This document shows positions 1 to 6,345 of a stretch of DNA of 6,790 nt, piece after piece (the stretch's first letter is position 1; every line of letters begins with the position of its first letter). A program made the position numbers and the translations under genes. This stretch comes from Limnohabitans sp. Lineage in GTDB: Bacteria > Pseudomonadota > Gammaproteobacteria > Burkholderiales > Burkholderiaceae_C. The notes under the pieces are model-generated. The model made no database searches. It saw nothing but the letters and a program-made list of their open reading frames with translations, and had not been told where the DNA came from. The DNA is taken from the NCBI GenBank assembly GCA_024641725.1, contig JAHECM010000095.1:1-6790 (forward strand), read 5' to 3'.

Positions 1-1
1 C

Positions 2-352
2 CTCAGCCACAGCCTGGGCGGCGTGAACCCGCGCCTGCACCACGGCACCTTGAACGCCATGTTCTTGCCCGCCGTGGTCAATTTCAACGCCGCCGCCGAA
101 TCGGTGCAAAAAGACCATCGCGTGAACCGCATGGCCCAAGCCATGGGCTTGCACAGCGGCTCTGACATCCCCGAAGCCATCAAAGACATGTGCGCCCGTT
201 TGGGCTTGCCCACCGGCTTGGGGGCGATGGGCGTGAACGAAAGCCAGTTCGACCCGATCATCACTGGCGCTTTGGCCGACCACTGCCACAAGACCAATCC
301 TCGCATCGCCACAGCAGATGAATACCGCGAGATGCTGAGGGTCAGCCTCTGA
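2..352 (+). CDS. Iron-containing alcohol dehydrogenase, C-terminal part (5' truncated)
   Basis: This is the C-terminal 116 residues of a group III (Fe-dependent) alcohol dehydrogenase, a cytoplasmic NAD(P)-linked oxidoreductase acting on alcohols or aldehydes. The open frame runs in from the window edge, so the real start lies outside; the GTG at 23 is an internal Val codon. Seen: SHSLGG followed by LHHGTLNAMFLP and a VVNFN segment. This is the family block in which one His (SHSLGG) lines the active site and the His of HHG is an iron ligand (compare FucO AHPLG...PHG). The remaining iron ligands, an Asp and two His in FucO, lie upstream and cannot be checked. The rest is the helical C-terminal domain, ending near TNPRIATADEYREML, the usual end of the family. 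Substrate cannot be told from this part; maleylacetate reductase or a broad alcohol dehydrogenase are both possible. It converges on the minus-strand tfoX-like gene 27 bases away. Confidence 0.9.
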   Translation, partial: LSHSLGGVNPRLHHGTLNAMFLPAVVNFNAAAESVQKDHRVNRMAQAMGLHSGSDIPEAIKDMCARLGLPTGLGAMGVNESQFDPIITGALADHCHKTNPRIATADEYREMLRVSL

Positions 353-356
353 CCAT

Positions 357-373
357 CCGCCACCGAGCGGCGG
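357..373. terminator. Short GC-rich inverted repeat between convergent genes
   Basis: CCGCC (357-361) and GGCGG (369-373) form a perfect 5-bp inverted repeat with a 7-base loop. They lie in the 27-base gap between the stop codons of the convergent alcohol dehydrogenase and tfoX-like genes. The position suits a bidirectional terminator, but no T-run follows on either strand and such GC-rich repeats arise easily by chance here. The terminator role is an inference only. Confidence 0.2.
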
Positions 374-379
374 CGGCCT

Positions 380-775
380 TCAGCGCGTGCTGACCAGGCC
401 GTTTCGGGGTGAATTCATGCCCGGCGAGCGCCGACGTGGCCTGGCCGCCTTGGCCGCTTGCCCTCTTTCGGCAGCGTCCCAGGCCGAGCGGGCCCAGCGC
501 ACCGCTTCGGTGGGCGCGTCAAACATCGCGTCCGGGGCAGCCCAGTAAGACAGCGCGACGGTCTTGCCCTTCATCGAATAGGTGAAAGGCGTGAGCCTCA
601 ACGCTTCAAAGTCGCAGCGGTTGATGTCGTCCACCTTCAGGTAAAGCCGATGGTCCGTGACGATGGCGAACATCAAGCCCTCGTGGTAGAGGCCATGCCC
701 GCCAAACATGCGGCGGGCATGAACCTCGCCCCAGCCCTCGAACAACTCCTGCAAAAAGGGTATGAAGTCGCTCAA
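380..775 (-). CDS. TfoX N-terminal domain protein
   Basis: This is a small protein (131 aa from the chosen start) that is almost entirely one TfoX N-terminal domain. Seen: RRMFGGHGLY (residues 21-30), MFAIV (35-39), LYLKVDD (44-50) and LSYW (75-78), which is the family pattern in order. A basic tail follows (residues 105-131, with RPRRR). In gamma-proteobacteria TfoX/Sxy is a competence co-regulator with an additional C-terminal domain. Stand-alone N-domain proteins like this are common and mostly uncharacterised, so a competence role is not implied. Start choice: an ATG at 823 would place 16 non-conserved residues deep inside the upstream gene. A TTG at 775 overlaps that gene's TGA stop as TTGA, has AGAGG 6 bases ahead, and starts directly at SDFIPFLQELF, where the domain begins. 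TTG is therefore preferred, which implies translational coupling to the SGNH gene. It is the last gene of the minus-strand cluster. Confidence 0.88.
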   Translation of the reverse strand: MSDFIPFLQELFEGWGEVHARRMFGGHGLYHEGLMFAIVTDHRLYLKVDDINRCDFEALRLTPFTYSMKGKTVALSYWAAPDAMFDAPTEAVRWARSAWDAAERGQAAKAARPRRRSPGMNSPRNGLVSTR

Positions 776-1623
776 AGGCTGCCTCTGCCGTTTTGGGCGT
801 GGTATTTCTGGGTGGTCTCCCAAGCCACGGCTTGCAGGTGGGCCGCCACATCGGCGGGCAAACCAGCGGTGTAACGGTTCCCCACGGGGTTGACCTTGAA
901 GACCGACGCCAGCACCGTGCAGGCGCCCAGGTAGGTGCCTTGCAAGGTGGGGTGGCGCTTGTCGCCAATGATGAGCGGCACGTCTGGGCGCAGGGCCAGC
1001 GACTGCGCAAAGGCCAAGCCCGCAGGCACCACCAAGGCGTTGTTGGCTTTGCCCACCTTGGTGTACTCGGCGGCCAGGGGCTCGGTCATTTCAGGCTTGT
1101 CCGAATAGGCCCAGGACATGAACAGGATGGGTTCAGCGCCATGTTGGCGCACGGTGTCGCTGTGCTTTTTGGCAAATTCGTGGAAGACACTTTGCAGCTT
1201 GGGATGGATGGGGCACTGGCTGCAGTCCATCATCATCACCGCGTCAAAAGGCTTGTCGAAGGTGTTGAATCGCACCTCGTTGTCGCCCACAAACGAATAG
1301 CTCGACACGCCACCGGGCTTGAAATACGCCTGCATGTCGTGCCAGTTGATGCCCGAGCCGCTGATGGTGGCCGACACGTTGCGGGCGTTGCGCTTGCCCG
1401 TGTCGGACTGCGCCATCAGCAACTGACCCACATGGCCGTGCATCGAATTGTTGTAATAAAAGAAACTGTTGCCCACCCACAGCATGCTGCGGATTTGGCC
1501 GGGCGCAGCCGCCTGCTTGGCGGGCGGTTCGGCAGGTGCCAGCGCTGTGGTGCCGCATGCACCCAGGCCAAGCGAGAGCAGCAAAAGCACTGCGGGACGG
1601 GTGATGTGGCGCATCCAGTTCAT
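772..1623 (-). CDS. SGNH/GDSL hydrolase-like lipoprotein (DUF4886-like)
   Basis: This is a predicted lipid-anchored envelope hydrolase of 283 aa. Residues 1-23 are a lipoprotein signal: basic MNWMRHITR, a leucine-rich core (11-20) and lipobox LGAC with Cys23. Gly at +2 fits outer-membrane sorting. Low-complexity Ala/Pro linker follows (27-41). The catalytic fold is supported by WVGNSFFYYN (49-58, with nucleophile Ser53 in GNS) and GDKRHPTLQGTYL (220-232, with the Asp221-x-x-His224 pair near the C-terminus), both as in DUF4886/SGNH esterases. A CSQC pair (134-137) sits in the middle block. Substrate is unknown; acyl or acetyl esters of glycans or lipids are typical for the fold. Start: the ATG at 1623 has GAGGAA ending 4 bases upstream, whereas the ATG at 1656 would add residues before the signal peptide and has no such site. 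It lies 56 bases after trhO, and its TGA overlaps the tfoX TTG. Confidence 0.83.
   Translation of the reverse strand: MNWMRHITRPAVLLLLSLGLGACGTTALAPAEPPAKQAAAPGQIRSMLWVGNSFFYYNNSMHGHVGQLLMAQSDTGKRNARNVSATISGSGINWHDMQAYFKPGGVSSYSFVGDNEVRFNTFDKPFDAVMMMDCSQCPIHPKLQSVFHEFAKKHSDTVRQHGAEPILFMSWAYSDKPEMTEPLAAEYTKVGKANNALVVPAGLAFAQSLALRPDVPLIIGDKRHPTLQGTYLGACTVLASVFKVNPVGNRYTAGLPADVAAHLQAVAWETTQKYHAQNGRGSL
782..786 (-). promoter_or_regulatory. Shine-Dalgarno supporting TTG start of the tfoX-like gene
   Basis: AGAGG on the minus strand lies 6 bases before the TTG at 775-773, inside the 3' end of the SGNH hydrolase gene. Its spacing is what selects the TTG over the upstream ATG at 823. Confidence 0.5.
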
Positions 1624-1627
1624 GGGA

Positions 1628-1633
1628 TTCCTC
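1628..1633 (-). promoter_or_regulatory. Ribosome-binding site of the SGNH lipoprotein gene
   Basis: GAGGAA on the minus strand is followed by TCCC and the ATG at 1623-1621. It is one of the strongest Shine-Dalgarno matches in the window and fixes the start downstream of the ATG at 1656. Confidence 0.7.
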
Positions 1634-1654
1634 GGGGTTGAAATGACCAACCCC
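1634..1654 (-). repeat. Perfect 7-bp hairpin touching the SGNH ribosome-binding site
   Basis: On the minus strand GGGGTTG, a 7-base loop GTCATTT, then CAACCCC form a perfect inverted repeat in the 56-base trhO-SGNH gap. Its 3' arm ends exactly where the GAGGAA ribosome-binding site begins. There is no T-run after it, so a classic Rho-independent terminator is unlikely. An RNA processing or stability hairpin between operon genes, or an operator, would fit; the role is inferred. Confidence 0.5.
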
Positions 1655-1679
1655 AATGTGCCGCAAGGGCTTGGCTCAG

Positions 1680-2645
1680 TCAGTCACCTGGGTGCGCATG
1701 GCCATGATCGGGCATCTTGGCCCCCACATGGACCTCGCCCCGCGCCTCGGCCAGCTCCACCTGACGCTGGCGCTCGGCCAATTTTTCTTTTTGCTCGGGT
1801 GTGCGCTGGTCGTGGCAATGGGCACAGCTCACGCCCAAAACATAGTGGGGTGACTGTTTGTCTTCGGCACTCAAGGGCCAGCGGCAAGAGCGGCACAGAT
1901 CGTGGTGGCCCAAACCCAGCCCATGGCCCACACTCACGCGTTCGTCGAACACAAAGCAATCGCCCTCCCAAGTGCTTTGCTCGGGTGAAATTTCTTCGAG
2001 GTACTTGAGGATGCCGCCTTCGAGGTGAAAGACCTCCTCAAAGCCGCGCATTTTCATGAGTGCGGTGGATTTTTCGCAGCGGATGCCGCCGGTGCAGAAC
2101 ATGGCCACTTTGGTCTTTTTGGCAGCATCGCCCTGCAAGTTTTCTTGCGCGTCCAGCCAGGCGGGCAGTTGCACAAAAGTTTTGATGTTGGGGTTGACCG
2201 CGCCCTTGAAGGTGCCAATGGCCACCTCGTAGTCGTTGCGCGTGTCGATCACGACCACGTCCGGGTCGGCCAGCAAAGCGTTCCAGTCGGCGGGTTTGAC
2301 GTATTGGCCCACGGTCTTGTTCGGGTCCAGCTCGGGCACGCGCAGGGTCACGATCTCTTTTTTGAGCTTGACCTTCATGCGGGTGAATGGCGGCTTGGGG
2401 CTCCAAGATTCCTTGTGTGGCAAGGTGGCCAAGCGTGGGTCGGCGCGCAAAAACGCCAGCACCGCGCGGATGCCCGCTTCGGGCCCGGCAATCGTGCCGT
2501 TGATGCCTTCATGGGCCAAGAGCAAGGTGCCCTTCACATCGTTGGCCTCGCAGCAGGCCTGCAAGGGCGCTTGCAGATCGGCAAAGTCGGGCAGGTCGAC
2601 GAATTTGTAGAGGGCGGCGGTGAGGTAGTTGGCGGTGGAATCCAT
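1680..2645 (-). CDS. trhO: tRNA 5-hydroxyuridine(34) synthase TrhO (rhodanese family, YceA)
   Basis: TrhO makes 5-hydroxyuridine at the wobble position (U34) of tRNAs in an oxygen-dependent reaction in the cytoplasm, a precursor of cmo5U/mcmo5U. The 321-aa product has the family architecture. The N-terminal UPF0176 domain is seen as LYKFVDLPD (12-20), [17 protein letters not shown] (38-54) and [11 protein letters not shown] (91-101). The rhodanese domain has [17 protein letters not shown] (130-146) and the active loop [10 protein letters not shown] (184-193), where Cys184 is the catalytic position. A CxxC pair set (Cys251/Cys254 and Cys274/Cys277) follows, probably zinc-binding or structural. 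The tail (about 280-321) is charged, helical-looking and ends in a His-rich [10 protein letters not shown]. The ATG at 2645 matches the family N-terminus, but its Shine-Dalgarno is weak (GGGA about 10 bases upstream). It begins 21 bases after the patatin stop, so the two are probably co-transcribed. Confidence 0.95.
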   Translation of the reverse strand: MDSTANYLTAALYKFVDLPDFADLQAPLQACCEANDVKGTLLLAHEGINGTIAGPEAGIRAVLAFLRADPRLATLPHKESWSPKPPFTRMKVKLKKEIVTLRVPELDPNKTVGQYVKPADWNALLADPDVVVIDTRNDYEVAIGTFKGAVNPNIKTFVQLPAWLDAQENLQGDAAKKTKVAMFCTGGIRCEKSTALMKMRGFEEVFHLEGGILKYLEEISPEQSTWEGDCFVFDERVSVGHGLGLGHHDLCRSCRWPLSAEDKQSPHYVLGVSCAHCHDQRTPEQKEKLAERQRQVELAEARGEVHVGAKMPDHGHAHPGD

Positions 2646-2666
2646 GGGCAGATTATCCCAGCTCCG

Positions 2667-3752
2667 TCACAGGGCGCGGACCTGCCGGGGGTCGGGTCGT
2701 TCCAGCCATTGCGCAAATTCATGCGCCAGTTGTTGGCTGGCCCGTGCAGCGGCGCTCCAGACCTTGACACGCCCTGCCAGGTCGCGGTCGAAGGTCATGA
2801 AATCGTGGCGGTCGGGCAGTTTGCCGCCCGGCAGGGTTTTGACCCATTCGGGGTTGGGGGCCAGCACGATGGTGTGGTCCAAAAACGCTGTCGCGCCGTG
2901 TCGCCATTTGAGCGCTTTGTCCAGCCAGCCGGGCACCACGTTTTGCTGGAAGTGCGGGTAAAGCACGATGGACCGGTCTGGCCCTTTGGCGGGCGCGGTC
3001 CAGTTCAGGTGCAGGTGGTAGTCGGTGATGCCGCCGTCCCAATACGCGCCAGCGGGAGCGCCGGGAATGTCGTGCACAGCTTTCAGGGCAAACGGAATCG
3101 AGCAGCTGGCCTGCACTGCGGACATGAAGTTGCCCTCGGTCAGGGCCACGGCTCGGGTGCGAAAGTCCTGTGCGTCAAACGGCAAAGCCGCCCCTTGTGC
3201 AGAAAACACCACCCGCTCCAGCCAGCCGCCCAGCGCCCGGCGACTGACGGCGTTGCTGAGGTAGGCCCCGGCGTAGCCCAGCGGCGTGGCCAGCGGGTGC
3301 TCACGGTGCAGGATGTGCCGCCCGCGTGAGGTGACGATGTGCAGGCGGTAACGCGGGTGCTGGAGCGCTTGTTGGACACGCCCACCGTAAAAGGCCTGCA
3401 GACTTTGGCCAAAGGCCTCGCTCACCTGCTCTGCCGTGACGCGTTTGTGTCCAGGCAAGGGCTCGTAATGCTGGTGGATGTAGTCGTGCTCCAGCCGCTC
3501 AAAGGCCGCTACGGGCTCATTCAGGCAGGCGGTGGACATGCGCCAAGCGCCAATCGATGCGCCCACCAGGCCCACAGGCTGATGGCTTTGGGCCAGCCAG
3601 TTGCCAAAGATGAAGCGGTCCAAGGGGCCAAGAATCAGCCCTTTGGGCCCCCCGGCGGCTGCCGGTATGACCGCAATGTGCTCGGGCCGCAGCCCGTGTT
3701 CTTGGAGATGCGCCAAAGCTTTGGGGCCAGCATGAATGTGGAGGGCGTGCAT
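2667..3752 (-). CDS. Patatin-like phospholipase family protein
   Basis: This is a predicted Ser-Asp dyad lipid acyl hydrolase of 361 aa. Seen: glycine-rich oxyanion loop AGGPKG (33-38), nucleophile elbow GASIGAW (64-70, Ser66) and the DGG motif at 239-241 (catalytic Asp239, in AYWDGGITDYH). These are the three defining patatin motifs, in order and with normal spacing. No signal peptide or membrane segment is visible, so it is probably cytoplasmic or peripherally membrane-bound. Patatins release fatty acids from phospholipids or other acyl lipids; the substrate here is not known. The ATG at 3752 gives MHALHIHAGPKAL, a good N-terminus ahead of the first beta strand, but there is no clear Shine-Dalgarno upstream (GACGGCACAATAGTCGG precedes the ATG), so translation may be weak or the leader very short. 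It is the first gene of the patatin-trhO-SGNH-tfoX run and is separated from tex by the REP-like cluster. Confidence 0.92.
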   Translation of the reverse strand: MHALHIHAGPKALAHLQEHGLRPEHIAVIPAAAGGPKGLILGPLDRFIFGNWLAQSHQPVGLVGASIGAWRMSTACLNEPVAAFERLEHDYIHQHYEPLPGHKRVTAEQVSEAFGQSLQAFYGGRVQQALQHPRYRLHIVTSRGRHILHREHPLATPLGYAGAYLSNAVSRRALGGWLERVVFSAQGAALPFDAQDFRTRAVALTEGNFMSAVQASCSIPFALKAVHDIPGAPAGAYWDGGITDYHLHLNWTAPAKGPDRSIVLYPHFQQNVVPGWLDKALKWRHGATAFLDHTIVLAPNPEWVKTLPGGKLPDRHDFMTFDRDLAGRVKVWSAAARASQQLAHEFAQWLERPDPRQVRAL

Positions 3753-3807
3753 CCGACTATTGTGCCGTCAGCTGGCGCTGTTGCATCACAGATCCCAAGG
3801 GGAATTG

Positions 3808-3832
3808 GTAGGAGCCGCACCCAGTGCACGAT
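3808..3832 (+). repeat. REP-like unit, copy A
   Basis: This unit starts GTAGGAGCCGCACCC and ends GTGCACGAT, with core hairpin GCAC (3817-3820), loop CCA, GTGC (3824-3827). It differs from copy C at 2 of 25 positions. It pairs with inverted copy B: over 27 bases (3808-3834 against 3878-3904) 23 positions are complementary. Confidence 0.65.
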
Positions 3833-3864
3833 GGGGTGTGCGATGGGGTGCGCGATGGAGCGCC
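3829..3864 (+). repeat. 12-bp tandem repeat inside the REP pair
   Basis: Units CGATGGGGTGTG (3829-3840) and CGATGGGGTGCG (3841-3852) differ by one base. A third, diverged unit starts CGATGGAGCG at 3853. The unit overlaps the end of REP copy A, suggesting it arose by slippage from the REP end. Confidence 0.6.
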
Positions 3865-3888
3865 CGAGGTCCTCTGGCCATCGCGCAC
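3848..3888. repeat. 11-bp perfect inverted repeat at the centre of the REP pair
   Basis: GTGCGCGATGG (3848-3858) is exactly complementary to CCATCGCGCAC (3878-3888), with a 19-base loop. It competes with the longer A/B pairing and with the small hairpin of copy B. No T-run follows on either strand, so a standard intrinsic terminator is not supported. Confidence 0.6.
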
Positions 3889-3904
3889 AGGGTGCTGCTC
3901 CCAC
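3880..3904 (-). repeat. REP-like unit, copy B (inverted)
   Basis: Read on the minus strand this unit starts GTGGGAGCAGCACCC and ends GTGCGCGAT. Its core GCAC/GTGC hairpin is at 3885-3888 and 3892-3895. It differs from copy C at 3 of 25 positions, including GTGG in place of the leading GTAG. Confidence 0.62.
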
Positions 3905-3935
3905 AAGACAGCATGCCCCTGCGACCTGGCGATTC

Positions 3936-3960
3936 GTAGGAGCCGCACCCCGTGCGCGAT
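3936..3960 (+). repeat. REP-like unit, copy C
   Basis: This unit starts GTAGGAGCCGCACCCC and ends GTGCGCGAT, with a CGCAC (3944-3948) and GTGCG (3952-3956) hairpin and a CCC loop. A wider pairing, AGCCGC (3941-3946) with GCGGCT (3963-3968), brings its foot to 7 bases from the tex stop codon. Copy C may therefore serve as the 3'-end hairpin of the tex message. Confidence 0.65.
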
Positions 3961-3975
3961 CAGCGGCTTGCTGGC

Positions 3976-6345
3976 CTATTTCTTGTTGCTTTGCAACTTG
4001 GCAAACGCACTGGCCATGGCCGAGCCGGTCGCGACAGGTGGCGAGGTGTAGCCGCCGCCACTGTGGCCACCGCCACGCTGGCGGTTGTCGCGCCCTGCCC
4101 CTTCAAACTTGTTGTCCCTCGGACCATCGCGCCTTGCGGGCGCAGAGTCGAGTTTCATGGTCAGGCTGATGCGCTTGCGGGCCACGTCCACTTCGAGCAC
4201 CTTGACTTTGACGATGTCGCCGGTCTTGACCACTTCGCGGGCGTCGCTCACGAACTTGTTGGCCAGCTGGCTGACATGGACCAAGCCGTCTTGGTGCACG
4301 CCCAGATCCACAAACGCGCCAAACTGCGCCACGTTGCTCACGGTGCCTTCGAGCGTCATGCCCTCTTTCAGGTCCTTGATGTCTTCCACGCCGTCGGCCA
4401 AGCGCGCCACCTTGAAGTCTGGGCGCGGGTCGCGGCCGGGTTTTTCCAACTCGCCCAAGATGTCTTGGATGGTGATCGCGCCAAACTTGTCGCTCACAAA
4501 CAGCGCGGGTTTGAGTGACTTCAACACGTCCGAGCGACCCATGATCTCTTGGATCGGTTTGGCCGTTTTGACAATGATTTGCTCTACCACCGGGTAGGTT
4601 TCGGGGTGCACGCCGGTCATGTCCAGCGGGTTGTCGCCGCCGCGAATGCGCAAAAATCCCGCGCTTTGCTCAAAGGTCTTGGCCCCCAAACCGGTCACCT
4701 TCAGCAAGTCTTGGCGCGTCTTGAACACCCCATTGGCATCGCGCCAACGCACCACCGACTTGGCCACCGTGCTCGACAGCCCCGACACCCGCGAGAGCAG
4801 CGGTACGCTGGCGGTGTTCAGGTCCACGCCGACCGAGTTCACGCAGTCCTCGACCACGGTGTCCAAGCTGCGGGCCAGCTCGCTTTGGTTCACATCGTGC
4901 TGGTACTGGCCCACCCCAATGCTTTTGGGGTCGATTTTGACCAACTCGGCCAGCGGGTCTTGCAAGCGGCGCGCAATCGAGGCCGCGCCGCGCAGGCTCA
5001 CGTCCACGTCGGGCATTTCCTGGCTGGCGAATTCGCTGGCCGAATACACCGAAGCGCCCGCCTCGCTGACCACCACTTTTTGGATTTCTGCAACGTCGTG
5101 CAGTTTGGCCAACTGCTTGATCAGGTCGCCCGCCAGTTTGTCGGTTTCGCGGCTGGCGGTACCGTTGCCAATCGCGATCAGGTTCACACCGTGTTTCTCG
5201 CACAGCTTGGCCAGTGTGAAGAGCGAACCATCCCAGTCCTTGCGCGGCTCGTGGGGGTACACGGTGGAGGTGTCAACCAATTTGCCTGTGGCGTCCACCA
5301 CGGCCACCTTCACGCCGGTGCGGATGCCTGGGTCCAGGCCCATGACCACGCGCGGGCCAGCGGGGGCGGCCAACAACAGGTCGCGCAGGTTGTCGGCAAA
5401 GACTTTGATGGCCACGGCCTCCGCGTCTTCGCGCAGGCGGGCAAACAAATCGCGCTCGGTGGACAGGCTGAGCTTGACGCGCCAGGTCCAGGCCACGCAC
5501 TTGCGGATCAGGTCGTCGCTGGGACGGGCTGCGTGACTCCAGCCCAGGTGCAGCGCGATCTTGCCTTCGGCGATGCTGGGTTTGCCAGGTTCTGGCTCGA
5601 CCGGAAGAACCAGTTTGGCGTCCAGCATTTCCAGCGCTCGGCCCCGGAACACCGCCAAAGCGCGGTGGCTGGGCACACGGCCAATCGGTTCGTCGTAGTC
5701 AAAGTAGTCGCGAAACTTGGCCACATCGGGGTTGTTTTCGTCCTTGCCCTCAGCCCGTTTGCTCCTGAACAAGCCCTCGCTCCACAGCCATTCACGCAGG
5801 GCTTGCACCAGGCTGGCGTCTTCGGCCCAGCGCTCGCTCAGCAAGTCACGCACACCCTCCAACACGGCTGCGGTGGTGGTGAAGTCCGCGCCCTCGATGG
5901 CCCCCGCAGCCAGCACGAAGGCGGCGGCCTCGGCGTGCGGGTCGAGCGTGGGGTCGGCAAACAGCTTGTCGGCCAGAGGCTCCAGCCCGGCTTCGCGGGC
6001 AATCATGCCCTTGGTGCGGCGCTTGGGCTTGTAGGGCAGGTAAATGTCTTCGAGCTCCTGCTTGGTGGGCGCGCCCTCGATGGCGACCAGCAGTTCGGAG
6101 GTCATCTTGCCCTGCTCATGGATGCTCTTGATGACGGCGGCGCGGCGGTCTTCCAGCTCGCGCAAATAGCCCAAACGGGCCTCCAACTCGCGCAGCTGGA
6201 TGTCGTCCAAGCCATCGGTCGCTTCTTTGCGGTAACGGGCGATGAACGGGACGGTCGCTCCACTGTCGAGCAAGTCCACAGCGGCTTTGACCTGTTCGGG
6301 TCGGATCTTGATCTCGGCGGCCAGCTGGGCCTGAATTTTCTGCAT
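3976..6345 (-). CDS. tex: Tex: S1-domain RNA-binding transcription accessory protein
   Basis: Tex is a conserved cytoplasmic nucleic-acid-binding protein linked to transcription, toxin expression and stress tolerance, related to eukaryotic Spt6. The 789-aa product is of usual length. Seen in order: N-terminal helical domain with TVPFIARYRKEATDGLDDIQ (31-50) and EDIYLPYKPKRRTK (99-112); YqgF/RNase H-like domain with VVMGLDPGIRTG (333-344) and AIGNGTASRETD (391-402); VVSEAGASVYSASEFASQE (425-443); helix-hairpin-helix region (about 500-570) with GVDLNTAS and LLKVTGLGAKTFEQSAGFLR; C-terminal S1 domain (about 661-732, GTVSNVAQFGAFVDLGVHQDG). The tail (733-789) is Gly/Arg-rich (RQRGGGHSGGG) and probably disordered RNA-binding. 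Start: the ATG at 6345 gives MQKIQAQLAAEIKIRPEQV, the family N-terminus; 44 extra residues up to 6477 are not Tex-like. The Shine-Dalgarno is poor (CCGAGAC just before the ATG). The gene ends with TAG 15 bases before REP copy C. Confidence 0.96.
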   Translation of the reverse strand: MQKIQAQLAAEIKIRPEQVKAAVDLLDSGATVPFIARYRKEATDGLDDIQLRELEARLGYLRELEDRRAAVIKSIHEQGKMTSELLVAIEGAPTKQELEDIYLPYKPKRRTKGMIAREAGLEPLADKLFADPTLDPHAEAAAFVLAAGAIEGADFTTTAAVLEGVRDLLSERWAEDASLVQALREWLWSEGLFRSKRAEGKDENNPDVAKFRDYFDYDEPIGRVPSHRALAVFRGRALEMLDAKLVLPVEPEPGKPSIAEGKIALHLGWSHAARPSDDLIRKCVAWTWRVKLSLSTERDLFARLREDAEAVAIKVFADNLRDLLLAAPAGPRVVMGLDPGIRTGVKVAVVDATGKLVDTSTVYPHEPRKDWDGSLFTLAKLCEKHGVNLIAIGNGTASRETDKLAGDLIKQLAKLHDVAEIQKVVVSEAGASVYSASEFASQEMPDVDVSLRGAASIARRLQDPLAELVKIDPKSIGVGQYQHDVNQSELARSLDTVVEDCVNSVGVDLNTASVPLLSRVSGLSSTVAKSVVRWRDANGVFKTRQDLLKVTGLGAKTFEQSAGFLRIRGGDNPLDMTGVHPETYPVVEQIIVKTAKPIQEIMGRSDVLKSLKPALFVSDKFGAITIQDILGELEKPGRDPRPDFKVARLADGVEDIKDLKEGMTLEGTVSNVAQFGAFVDLGVHQDGLVHVSQLANKFVSDAREVVKTGDIVKVKVLEVDVARKRISLTMKLDSAPARRDGPRDNKFEGAGRDNRQRGGGHSGGGYTSPPVATGSAMASAFAKLQSNKK

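Larger units (their letters stand above)
3808..3968. repeat. Cluster of REP-like palindromic elements between tex and the patatin gene
   Basis: Most of the 223-base gap is repetitive. It contains three copies of a 25-base unit that starts GTAGGAGC or GTGGGAGC, holds a GCAC-N3-GTGC mini-hairpin and ends in CGAT. Copies at 3808-3832 and 3936-3960 read on the plus strand; the copy at 3880-3904 reads on the minus strand. The inverted pair encloses a 12-bp tandem repeat (3829-3864) and an 11-bp perfect inverted repeat. A leading GTAG plus a short hairpin in intergenic DNA is the hallmark of REP elements mobilised by RAYT (REP-associated tyrosine) transposases; no RAYT gene is in the window. The array starts 15 bases past the tex stop, so it would lie in the tex 3' UTR and could act as an mRNA-end or attenuation structure. 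Confidence 0.7.

Noticed and set aside
793..1641. A 282-codon open frame on the plus strand
   Set aside because: It is the antisense shadow of the SGNH lipoprotein gene, which has a signal peptide, a catalytic motif pair and a strong ribosome-binding site.
2025..3329. A 434-codon open frame on the plus strand
   Set aside because: It runs antisense across trhO and the patatin gene, both of which have all their family motifs; no domain is seen in this frame.
3753..3807. Possible promoter for the patatin gene (CACAAT close to the ATG)
   Set aside because: No -35-like hexamer is present at 16-18 bases upstream, and the -10 would lie almost on the start codon; not enough to call.
3808..3960. Three repeat copies as a possible CRISPR array
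   Set aside because: The copies are in mixed orientation, unevenly spaced, internally palindromic, and lack uniform spacers or cas genes; REP-like elements fit better.
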